Origin: an uncultured Lachnospira sp.
GTDB lineage: Bacteria > Bacillota > Clostridia > Lachnospirales > Lachnospiraceae
DNA length: 6,283 nucleotides
Assembly (NCBI GenBank): GCA_947169835.1
Contig: CAMVRH010000058.1
Coordinates: 1-6,283, forward strand
Direction of reading: 5' to 3'
Position 1 is the first letter of the stretch; the number at the start of each line of letters is the position of its first letter. Below the pieces are notes generated by a model. The model made no database searches and was not told the origin of the DNA. It was given only the letters and a program-made list of their open reading frames with translations. This document shows positions 1-5,804 of this stretch, piece after piece. Made by a program: the position numbers and the translations under genes.

Positions 1-4
1 GCTG

Positions 5-88
5 GCAGGTGTGGCGGAATTGGCAGACGCACTGGATTCAAAATCCAGCGCCCTTCGGGGCATGAGGGTTCAAGTCCCTCCACCTGCA
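5..88 (+). tRNA. tRNA-Leu, anticodon CAA
   Basis: This is a class II (long variable arm) tRNA that reads UUG leucine codons. The acceptor stem GCAGGTG (5-11) pairs with CACCTGC (81-87), and A88 is the discriminator base. The anticodon stem CTGGA/TCCAG (32-36/44-48) encloses the loop TTCAAAA with anticodon CAA at 39-41. The variable arm is a GC-rich hairpin around CCCTTCGGGG. The T arm is GAGGG/CCCTC (64-68/76-80) with loop TTCAAGT. The 3' CCA is not encoded (the bases after A88 are CAA), so it must be added by CCA nucleotidyltransferase. The gene is convergent with the minus-strand genes and is followed within three bases by a terminator hairpin. Only four bases precede it in the window, so its promoter and any upstream tRNA cluster cannot be seen. 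Confidence 0.97.
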
Positions 89-90
89 CA

Positions 91-118
91 AAAAGCTCCT
101 AGTAATAGGAGCTTTTAT
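91..118 (+). terminator. Intrinsic terminator of tRNA-Leu
   Basis: AAAAGCTCCTA (91-101) pairs perfectly with TAGGAGCTTTT (106-116) around a 4-base GTAA loop, giving an 11-bp stem whose 3' arm ends in four T. The T run is short and lies within the stem. The position directly after the tRNA makes it the natural end of that transcript, and the second hairpin at 124-153 would act as a backup. Confidence 0.8.
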
Positions 119-123
119 AATGC

Positions 124-153
124 AAAAATGACGGGTAATAACCCGTCATTTTT
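124..153. terminator. Bidirectional intrinsic terminator
   Basis: AAAAATGACGGGT (124-136) pairs with ACCCGTCATTTTT (141-153) through 13 bp around an AATA loop. The GC-rich core is flanked by A5 on the left and T5 on the right, so it reads as a U-tailed hairpin on both strands. It begins three bases past the TAA stop of the minus-strand zinc-ribbon gene and lies 36 bases past the end of the plus-strand tRNA. It therefore probably ends both convergent transcripts. Confidence 0.88.
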
Positions 154-156
154 AAT

Positions 157-1752
157 TTATTCTATCGTATATTTTCCTCCAGACCTCTTAACCTTTTCGA
201 CATGTCCTGAGTCTGTAGAAACACCATAGTATGATGTGGATTTAGTATTGCCTTTCTTATCACATATTTCAACTTGGATTACGTAATAAAAAGCGCCATC
301 CATCTCCTCTACTGATTTATAATTTAAATATCCAATGTCTTTGTTTTTAAATGTTCCATCTTTAGTTTCAAATATGTTGTTAGAAACTAAGTTAGATGAC
401 AATGCATTTAACGCCTCATCATAACTAAAACTAAAGTCTGGCGAATAGTCGTATGCTCTTGTTACAACTCCACTAGATACTCCATCTTTGTTAACTGCAA
501 CAAAGTAATATAAGCTTGTGCCCTTAGGCATCTTGATTGCTTTCTTGTACTTCTTTGATTTCTCAGTAGGGGTTGTTCCATCTTTGGTGTAGTAAATTGT
601 ACAACCTGGATCACAAGTAACTTTTATCTTCTTTTGCTCAGTATACTTTCCACTGTCAAGATTTACACTTGGCTCTTTTACACTACCAAAGTCTAATTCA
701 TATTTGCCTTGGAATTCCTTGCTGAATTTACCATTCTTTGATTTAGATGCTGCACGCAAGTTATACTGACCTTCGTCACTTAGCATAAATGGTTTTTTGT
801 ACTCTTTACGAGTCTGACTATCCTCAACTTTTGATCCATCTAATGTATAGTAAATCTTCACTCCATCAGTAGCTGAAAGTTCAATCTCTAATGGTTTTGC
901 ATATTTACCTTCTGGATAATTAACTGTAGGAATAGTTCCGTCAAAGTTTTTAAGTTCTTCTTGAATATCTTCTGGCGCAGATGAAATCAATTCACCTATC
1001 TTTGAATCAAGTCCATTGTTTTGATATAGAATAATTAAGTTTTTATAAAACTCAATATTGTCATCATCTAAATCTACTAAAGCTTCCATGTAAGCGATTT
1101 CTTCTTTGTCGTAACCGCCTAACATCTCATCCGTGGCATAAACCATCTTGTATGCTTTAATCTTCTGTCCAGATGTAAAAGCATTACTTGCAGCTTGAAT
1201 ATATTGTGTTCTAGCATCAGGATAATTCTTTTGGTTGTAAAGAACTGTTCCTGCATTATAGAACTTGTTAAACTGAGTAGTTTTTGTGGCATAAATAACT
1301 CCGATAGTTCCCAGTATTGCAACTAAAACTGCGGCTAACACACAAATAACAATAACTTTAGTCTTCTTTTTCTTCTCCGGCTTTACACCTTCAACACTAG
1401 ATGACTCGTACTCTTTTCCAGCATCCCTGTCATCATCGTCAATCATTCCAAAGTCATCATCCACTGAACCTAGTTCAATTGGTTTTTCTTTGCTAGGATC
1501 CTTAAAACTAGCTGTAACTTCTTCGTTATCTAAAATATGACTAGTGTCAATTGTTTTACCTAGGTCATCTTCTGGAACTTCCTGTTCTGGAATTCCACCG
1601 ACAATATTATTAAAACCACTCGTTTCTGAGTAGTCATTTTGTACTTTTTCATCATTGTTTGAAACGAACTGGAAATTACCTACTTTTGTACCACATTTAC
1701 GACAAAAATATTCATCTTCAGTACATTCTTTTCCACAATTAGGGCAAATCAT
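157..1752 (-). CDS. Zinc-ribbon membrane protein with two CHB_HEX_C-like extracellular repeats
   Basis: This 531-residue protein is probably anchored in the cell membrane, and its function is not known. An N-terminal zinc ribbon has the paired cysteines C3/C6 and C17/C20. It is followed by a low-complexity acidic linker (about 25-125, with Asp runs near 98-108), a basic stop (KKKKTK, 127-132) and one hydrophobic helix (about 133-155). The positive-inside rule places the zinc ribbon in the cytoplasm and the rest outside. Residues about 159-265 are helical and TPR-like, with spaced Tyr and Ala positions. Two repeats resembling the chitobiase/hexosaminidase C-terminal domain follow (about 275-350 and 360-437), marked by IYYTLDG and IYYTKDGTTPT. 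Residues 438-531 form a further alpha/beta domain I do not recognise. The ATG start has AAGGAG about 11 bases upstream. Its own promoter and terminator suggest a single-gene transcript. Binding to wall glycans is only a guess from the repeats. Confidence 0.9.
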   Translation of the reverse strand: MICPNCGKECTEDEYFCRKCGTKVGNFQFVSNNDEKVQNDYSETSGFNNIVGGIPEQEVPEDDLGKTIDTSHILDNEEVTASFKDPSKEKPIELGSVDDDFGMIDDDDRDAGKEYESSSVEGVKPEKKKKTKVIVICVLAAVLVAILGTIGVIYATKTTQFNKFYNAGTVLYNQKNYPDARTQYIQAASNAFTSGQKIKAYKMVYATDEMLGGYDKEEIAYMEALVDLDDDNIEFYKNLIILYQNNGLDSKIGELISSAPEDIQEELKNFDGTIPTVNYPEGKYAKPLEIELSATDGVKIYYTLDGSKVEDSQTRKEYKKPFMLSDEGQYNLRAASKSKNGKFSKEFQGKYELDFGSVKEPSVNLDSGKYTEQKKIKVTCDPGCTIYYTKDGTTPTEKSKKYKKAIKMPKGTSLYYFVAVNKDGVSSGVVTRAYDYSPDFSFSYDEALNALSSNLVSNNIFETKDGTFKNKDIGYLNYKSVEEMDGAFYYVIQVEICDKKGNTKSTSYYGVSTDSGHVEKVKRSGGKYTIE

Positions 1753-1784
1753 GTTAGTTTTTTCTCCTTAAAAATATCATAAAA

Positions 1785-1813
1785 AATATATCATATTAGA
1801 AGAGTTCGTGCAA
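1785..1813 (-). promoter_or_regulatory. Sigma-A-like extended -10 promoter of the zinc-ribbon gene
   Basis: On the minus strand, TTGCAC (1813-1808) and TATATT (1790-1785) are separated by exactly 17 bases. A TG dinucleotide sits one base before the -10 hexamer (TGATATATT, 1793-1785), which is the extended -10 form. The -35 match is weak (TTG only) and lies within an inverted repeat. Transcription would start near 1778, about 25 bases before the ATG, which leaves room for the AAGGAG site. This rests on motif matching only. Confidence 0.55.
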
Positions 1814-1819
1814 CGAACT
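1803..1819. repeat. 17-bp inverted repeat at the queH stop codon
   Basis: AGTTCGT (1803-1809) and ACGAACT (1813-1819) are a perfect 7-bp inverted repeat around GCA. It covers two bases of the queH TAG stop and contains the proposed -35 element of the next gene. As RNA it would form a small hairpin ending queH, but no U-tract follows directly on the minus strand (CTTCTAATATG), so it is a poor intrinsic terminator. It could instead be an operator site; the sequence does not decide this. Confidence 0.5.
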
Positions 1820-2420
1820 AATCCCTTTTTGAAAACTCACAGCCACAAAAACTTTGTCTATATAAATCATACTCTTTCGAGAGTTCAATCGACCTTTTAA
1901 AACCATCATTCTTTTTAAAATCTGATAGTAAGTATTTTAAACCATATTCTTCAGCCACTTTTACTCCAATTTCATTAATTTTATCTGAATTCTTATGAGG
2001 ACTTATAGTCAAAGTGGTTGTTATATACTCAAAATCGTGCTCTTTCGCATACTCAGCAGTTTTGCGAAGTCTTAACTCATAACATTTAAAACATCTCACT
2101 CCGCCTTCTTTTACATCTTCCAAACCTTCTACAACATTGTAAAACTCTGAATTGTCATAATCTAGTATTTCAAGGTTTACACCTTCTATAGATCTACATT
2201 CATCAATAAAGCGAATCAACTCATCCACTCGCTTGTTATACTCCATCTCACTCTCTATGTTTGGATTATAAAATAAAACTGTAATATCAAAAGTCTTCGA
2301 CAAATACTCCAAGCAATAGCTACTACATGGCGCGCAACAAGCATGCAAAAGTAACGTCGGTTTTGCATTTTCTTTTTGAAGTTTTTCAATTAATTCATCT
2401 AGTTTCTTTTGATAATTCAT
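1818..2420 (-). CDS. queH: Epoxyqueuosine reductase QueH
   Basis: QueH (DUF208 family) reduces epoxyqueuosine to queuosine at position 34 of tRNAs with GUN anticodons. It is the last step of the pathway and a non-homologous replacement for the cobalamin enzyme QueG. The 200-residue length is typical of the family. All metal-binding cysteine groups are visible: HACCAPC near the N-terminus (C28, C29, C32), RCFKCYELR (C110, C113) and FCGCEFS near the C-terminus (C192, C194). The family uses such residues to hold an iron-sulfur cluster and a second iron. The TTLTISPHKN segment (about 135-144) is also characteristic. The ATG follows an AAGGAG site by only four to five bases. An intrinsic terminator lies immediately upstream of that site, so the source of its transcription is unclear. 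No other queuosine genes are in the window. Confidence 0.95.
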   Translation of the reverse strand: MNYQKKLDELIEKLQKENAKPTLLLHACCAPCSSYCLEYLSKTFDITVLFYNPNIESEMEYNKRVDELIRFIDECRSIEGVNLEILDYDNSEFYNVVEGLEDVKEGGVRCFKCYELRLRKTAEYAKEHDFEYITTTLTISPHKNSDKINEIGVKVAEEYGLKYLLSDFKKNDGFKRSIELSKEYDLYRQSFCGCEFSKRD

Positions 2421-2433
2421 ACTTCTCCTTTTT

Positions 2434-2465
2434 AAAAGAGACAGGCCATAAAGCCTGTCTCTTTT
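2434..2465 (-). terminator. Intrinsic terminator between the Nudix gene and queH
   Basis: The arms at 2434-2446 (AAAAGAGACAGGC) and 2453-2465 (GCCTGTCTCTTTT) pair perfectly over 13 bp around a 6-base loop. On the minus strand the stem ends in CTTTT and runs at once into AAAAAGGAG, the queH ribosome binding site. The hairpin starts two bases after the Nudix stop codon, the usual place for a terminator. The T run is only four long and lies within the stem, so termination may be incomplete and allow read-through into queH. Confidence 0.75.
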
Positions 2466-2467
2466 GA

Positions 2468-2899
2468 CTAGTTGGATTTTTTGCCTTTTTCTTTATACAT
2501 CTTATAGGCTTTTTCCAACATAGCTCTTTCATTTGGAAATTTAAGTAAATGATATGCTTCAATATACCTATAGTATCCAGAATGAAAGAAAAACTCTTCT
2601 TTCTGTGGCTTGCTATAATAGTTATTTGCCGTCATCAAATACCAATGCACTTCTTTTTCAACTGTGTCACTAGGAACCGTAAATGTATACTCGCTCTTCC
2701 CAATGTAGTCTAGCACTTTCGCTTTGACACCGGCTTCTTCGTGAACTTCTCTTAAGGCTGTCTGTTCGTGACTCTCGCCTTCTTCCACGGTACCTTTGGG
2801 TAAAACCCACCCTTCGTACCTATTCTTAATATTCTTATATAACAGTAATATCTTTCCACGAAATATAACTACCCCGCCACAGCTGACTGCCTTCTGCAT
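2468..2899 (-). CDS. Nudix hydrolase
   Basis: This 143-residue cytoplasmic enzyme would hydrolyse a nucleoside diphosphate linked to another group (X). The Nudix box GX5EX7REUXEEXGU is complete at residues 36-58: G36, E42, R50-E51, E54-E55 and G57, with V52 and V58 at the hydrophobic positions. The glutamates bind the catalytic magnesium. The VHWYLM segment after the box resembles the Ap4A and diphosphoinositol-phosphate hydrolase-like branch more than MutT itself, but the substrate cannot be read from the sequence. The ATG is well supported by a GGAGG site (2905-2910) about five bases upstream. The gene has its own sigma-A-like promoter with an inverted repeat in the leader and is closed by a terminator, so it may be transcribed alone or with some read-through into queH. 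Confidence 0.93.
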   Translation of the reverse strand: MQKAVSCGGVVIFRGKILLLYKNIKNRYEGWVLPKGTVEEGESHEQTALREVHEEAGVKAKVLDYIGKSEYTFTVPSDTVEKEVHWYLMTANNYYSKPQKEEFFFHSGYYRYIEAYHLLKFPNERAMLEKAYKMYKEKGKKSN

Positions 2900-2916
2900 A
2901 GCAACCCTCCTGTACC

Positions 2917-2933
2917 AAGGTTAGTATAACCTT
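2917..2933. repeat. 17-bp inverted repeat in the Nudix gene leader
   Basis: AAGGTTA (2917-2923) and TAACCTT (2927-2933) form a perfect 7-bp inverted repeat around GTA. It lies between the predicted transcription start (near 2943) and the GGAGG ribosome binding site (2905-2910). No T-run follows on either strand, so it is not a terminator. Symmetry and position fit a repressor operator or a short leader hairpin. It also contains a second TATACT hexamer (2928-2923, minus strand). Confidence 0.55.
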
Positions 2934-2949
2934 ACCATTATTCGTTTTA

Positions 2950-2978
2950 AGTATATACTATTATAAATTCGATTTCAA
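2950..2978 (-). promoter_or_regulatory. Sigma-A-like promoter of the Nudix gene
   Basis: On the minus strand, TTGAAA (2978-2973) and TATACT (2955-2950) are 17 bases apart. Each hexamer matches the sigma-A consensus at five of six positions. Transcription would start near 2943, giving a leader of about 43 bases. The -35 box begins six bases after the stop of the upstream penicillin-binding-protein gene, where no terminator is visible. The upstream operon may therefore also read into the Nudix gene. Confidence 0.65.
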
Positions 2979-2983
2979 TGCGC

Positions 2984-4423
2984 TTAATTGAAGTACTCAT
3001 CAAAGATCTCTTTTGCCACACTTGTGGCAGAGCCTGATCCTTGCTTAATATCTTCTAGACAAACTGCTATAGCAATTTTCTTTTTACCTTTTTTGGCGAA
3101 GCCCATAAACCATGAGTTGATATCATCATCGCTGTTTAGTTCAGCTGTACCTGTTTTGCCGTAGGCTTTATATGATGAATAAGCCATCATGTTTGCTGTA
3201 CCGTACTTGCAAACACTTCTCATATAACTCTTAAGTTTCTTCGCATTATCTTCTGGAATAATCTCTTTATATTCATCAGGGTCAGTTGTTTTAACTATAA
3301 CATCGTAACTGTTAACAACTGAATCAACCAAATATGGTTTCATCAATACACCTTTATTATAAATAGCTGACGCTACCATACACATATGTGCAGGAGATAC
3401 TGTGGTGGTTCCTTGTCCAATAGATGTAGATGCTATATCCCACTCATTAGAATCTGAATCTAAATTAAATTTACTCTGAGTAGATTCAATATCAAGAGGC
3501 AATTCCTTGTTAAACAACGCTGTCTCACAAGTACTTCTAAACTTATTCATATTCAACTCTCTACCAATAGTTGCAAAGGCAGAGTTACATGAATAGGCAT
3601 AAGCATCTCTTAAGTTCACTTGGTAATGAGCTTTTCCATCAAAACAGTGAATCTTAGCATTACCCACTTTAGTATATCCATGACAGTTGTATTTAAAATC
3701 TTTAAAATCACTGTCTTCTTTCATAAACTCTAGAGCTGTAAACGTTTTAAATATAGAACCAGGCGTATACTTACCTTGTGTTCCTCTGTTAACTAGTCTT
3801 GAGTCCTTCGAATCTTTCGCAAGTTTCTTCCAGATGCTATCTATAGTCTCTGGATTATATGAAGGTCTAGATGCACAAGCTAATACTGCACCTGTCTTTG
3901 GATTCATCGCAAACACAGCGCCTTTTCTATCACCAAGTGCATTGTAGCAATCTTTTTGCAAACCTACTTTTAATGTAGTATAAACATCAGCACCTTTTTC
4001 CTTTGTTCCCTTAAAGTCATTAATAATCTCTTGGAAAGGTGTATCTCTAGTAGATAACAAATCAAAGTTACATGATTTTTCAAGTCCTGATTTTCCGTGT
4101 GTTGAGATACCAACCACATGTGCAAATGTCTTACCATATGGATAGTGTCTATTTTTATTACCTGTAGAACCAGGATCAGAATATGCTAACTTTTCACCGT
4201 GGCTTGCGTAGATAGTTCCTCTTTGAATCTTTTCCTGTCTATCATCTACTCTCTTGTTGTAACTGTTACTAGCAACCTCTTGACTGTCGGCCACAATAAA
4301 GTAAACATAGTATCCAATCATAAAGAAGAAAATGATTGAGAAGAACAATGTTACAACCCAAGTCTGTTTATTTAATTTTCTTTTTTCACTCTTAGAGCTT
4401 TGGGAGTTCTTGCGTCTGCTCAA
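2984..4423 (-). CDS. Class B penicillin-binding protein (peptidoglycan D,D-transpeptidase)
   Basis: This 479-residue enzyme crosslinks peptidoglycan at the outer face of the membrane, most likely as partner of the SEDS glycosyltransferase just upstream. A basic N-terminus precedes one membrane anchor (about 22-44). A short pedestal domain follows with the family's RGxI motif (R68-G69), though the usual Asp-Arg after it is replaced (RGTIYASHGEKLA). The transpeptidase motifs are all present: SIFK at 223-226 with catalytic S223, SCN at 278-280, and KTGTAE from 423. It is shorter than FtsI or MrdA and resembles the compact PbpA type found beside RodA-like genes in Gram-positives. I start it at TTG (4423-4421) because GAGGAG lies eight bases upstream. 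A longer open frame with ATG at 4510 has no such site and would overlap the previous gene by 119 bases. The chosen start overlaps it by 32, suggesting coupled translation. Confidence 0.92.
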   Translation of the reverse strand: MSRRKNSQSSKSEKRKLNKQTWVVTLFFSIIFFFMIGYYVYFIVADSQEVASNSYNKRVDDRQEKIQRGTIYASHGEKLAYSDPGSTGNKNRHYPYGKTFAHVVGISTHGKSGLEKSCNFDLLSTRDTPFQEIINDFKGTKEKGADVYTTLKVGLQKDCYNALGDRKGAVFAMNPKTGAVLACASRPSYNPETIDSIWKKLAKDSKDSRLVNRGTQGKYTPGSIFKTFTALEFMKEDSDFKDFKYNCHGYTKVGNAKIHCFDGKAHYQVNLRDAYAYSCNSAFATIGRELNMNKFRSTCETALFNKELPLDIESTQSKFNLDSDSNEWDIASTSIGQGTTTVSPAHMCMVASAIYNKGVLMKPYLVDSVVNSYDVIVKTTDPDEYKEIIPEDNAKKLKSYMRSVCKYGTANMMAYSSYKAYGKTGTAELNSDDDINSWFMGFAKKGKKKIAIAVCLEDIKQGSGSATSVAKEIFDEYFN

Positions 4424-5804
4424 TTTTCTTTCTCCTCTTTTTTGCTTTTTGTGTACTAGAATCATCTTCATATTTTTTGCCCATATGAAGTTCTTCATTA
4501 TTTGTTCCAACTATGGCTAGTCCTTGAATGATTGCAAAAACAAACAATGTACTTAGTATTGAACTACCACCATAGCTAATTAATGGTAATGTTACACCCG
4601 TGGATGGAATCATCTTAATCGCTCCACCAACTGTTAAAATAACTTGAACTGCATATTGGATTCCAAGTCCAACACAAATCAATCTATTAAACAATGATAG
4701 TTGTTTCATTGCACTAATCAAAAATGCTATAAAACAACTTAGACAAACTAAAATTAATAACATAGCAAATATTCCGCCAAATTCTTCGCCGATGGCGGAA
4801 AATACAAAGTCTTTCTTAACAACAGGAATATCAGTTGGTTGTCCCTGATAAAGTCCAGTTCCTGTAAAACCACCATTCGCAAGCGCAAACAGCGACTGAG
4901 TAATCTGGTATCCTTTGCCGTCAATAATGCTCCAAGGATCTTGCCAAGCTTCCACACGAGTTTGAACGTGTGAGAACAAAAAGTATGCTATGACCGAAGC
5001 CACAGACATTCCGCCAAACCCTAGCAATAAATATCCTGCTCGCTTTGTTGCAACATATAACATAAACAAATATGTCATAAAGAATATCAACGCGCTTCCC
5101 AAGTCAGTAGACAAAACTAATAGACCGACAAAGACTGCGGCTAATATCGCTGATATAACAACGTGTTTAAATTCTGTTGATTTGGCTAAGAAGCCCGCCA
5201 TAAAGAATACAAATAATATTTTTACAAATTCAGATGGTTGGAATGTGAATCCACCAATTTCCATAGAAAGTTTAGCACCTCGTGAAATTACACCCATCGC
5301 TAAAACTATTAGCAAAAGTGCGGCTCCCACAAAACAATAAACCCAAGTAAGTTTCTTTAAGAAATCTTCTTTTTGCATCATATAAGGGACTATCAAAGAT
5401 AACAGCGAAACAACAGCTACAATAATAAACTGAGTGATGCTTCCCTGATAATCTAATCTTGCTAAAATAATAAAGCCAATCGTTAGCAACATACACATAT
5501 TGCTCAAGATTGCTTTGTTAATATTGGTATAAATAACCGGGAACACTCCAAGCACAATAATCAGGAAACAAAGCTGTGCTCCAGCTAAAATAATCACATT
5601 AATCTGAGGTACATCTTTTTCAAACATGAAAACCATAGCCATACCAATGATGTAAACTAGGAATATTACTCCATTTTGTCTTTGGTAAATGCCCGCTTGT
5701 TTAATTGGGTTCTTACTTCTGAGCGCACTAAAACACTCCCATGTGTAAAACAACATAAGAGCGATAAATAAATATTTACTTACTGTAATTAAATAGGTCT
5801 CCAT
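4392..5804 (-). CDS. SEDS-family peptidoglycan glycosyltransferase (FtsW/RodA/SpoVE)
   Basis: This is a polytopic membrane protein of 470 residues that would polymerise lipid II into glycan strands. About 12-13 hydrophobic segments are visible. Conserved SEDS features are QPSEFVKI (189-196), STDLGS (232-237, with D234 at the place of the family's essential Asp), a long extracellular loop with RVEAWQDPW (283-291) and GYQITQSLFAL, an IGEEFGG segment (338-344), and STGVTLPLISYGGSS (401-415). At about 100 residues longer than E. coli RodA, with extra N-terminal membrane segments, it resembles the long RodA of actinobacteria and clostridia. The C-terminus is a basic cytoplasmic tail (KKRRKK). Its ATG shares one base with the stop of the U32 gene (TAATG), with GGAG seven bases upstream. 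The immediately following class B PBP is its probable partner. FtsW, RodA and SpoVE roles cannot be told apart here. Confidence 0.94.
   Translation of the reverse strand: METYLITVSKYLFIALMLFYTWECFSALRSKNPIKQAGIYQRQNGVIFLVYIIGMAMVFMFEKDVPQINVIILAGAQLCFLIIVLGVFPVIYTNINKAILSNMCMLLTIGFIILARLDYQGSITQFIIVAVVSLLSLIVPYMMQKEDFLKKLTWVYCFVGAALLLIVLAMGVISRGAKLSMEIGGFTFQPSEFVKILFVFFMAGFLAKSTEFKHVVISAILAAVFVGLLVLSTDLGSALIFFMTYLFMLYVATKRAGYLLLGFGGMSVASVIAYFLFSHVQTRVEAWQDPWSIIDGKGYQITQSLFALANGGFTGTGLYQGQPTDIPVVKKDFVFSAIGEEFGGIFAMLLILVCLSCFIAFLISAMKQLSLFNRLICVGLGIQYAVQVILTVGGAIKMIPSTGVTLPLISYGGSSILSTLFVFAIIQGLAIVGTNNEELHMGKKYEDDSSTQKAKKRRKKIEQTQELPKL
4432..4437 (-). promoter_or_regulatory. Ribosome binding site setting the TTG start of the PBP gene
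   Basis: GAGGAG on the minus strand (within AGAGGAGA, 4438-4431) lies eight bases before TTG at 4423-4421. It sits inside the 3' end of the SEDS coding region, 38 bases before that gene's stop codon. The in-frame ATG codons further upstream (for example near 4471 and 4465) lack a comparable site. This is the main reason for choosing the TTG start. Confidence 0.75.

Noticed and set aside
116..121. TATAAT hexamer on the plus strand after the tRNA
   Set aside because: No recognisable -35 lies 16-18 bases upstream (the region is the terminator stem), and no plus-strand gene follows.
1803..1819. LexA/DinR-like box
   Set aside because: The half-sites are in the wrong order: GTTCG precedes CGAAC on both strands, whereas the Gram-positive LexA box is CGAAC-N4-GTTCG.
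2434..2465. Possible preQ1-type riboswitch in the queH leader
   Set aside because: The hairpin is a fully paired 13-bp stem with a 6-base loop and lacks the preQ1-I loop and A-rich pseudoknot tail pattern. QueH also acts after preQ1 in the pathway, so a plain terminator fits better.
2945..2959. Second promoter or palindrome around AGTATATACT
   Set aside because: The short AT-rich palindrome mostly restates the -10 element. The alternative promoter TTAAAA-16-TATACT (-10 at 2928-2923) has a poor -35 and is weaker than the one annotated.
2974..2992. Terminator hairpin after the PBP gene (TTCAAT / ATTGAA)
   Set aside because: The stem is only 6 bp, AT-rich, with a 7-base loop and no following U-tract. 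It overlaps the better-supported -35 box of the Nudix promoter.
4424..4510. Longer PBP reading frame starting at ATG 4510
   Set aside because: No Shine-Dalgarno site precedes that ATG, and it would add 29 residues fully inside the SEDS gene. The TTG start has a strong site at proper spacing.
4990..5340. Plus-strand open frame of 116 codons, and other smaller antisense or shifted frames in the window
   Set aside because: These lie inside well-supported minus-strand genes, lack ribosome binding sites, and their translations show no recognisable domain.
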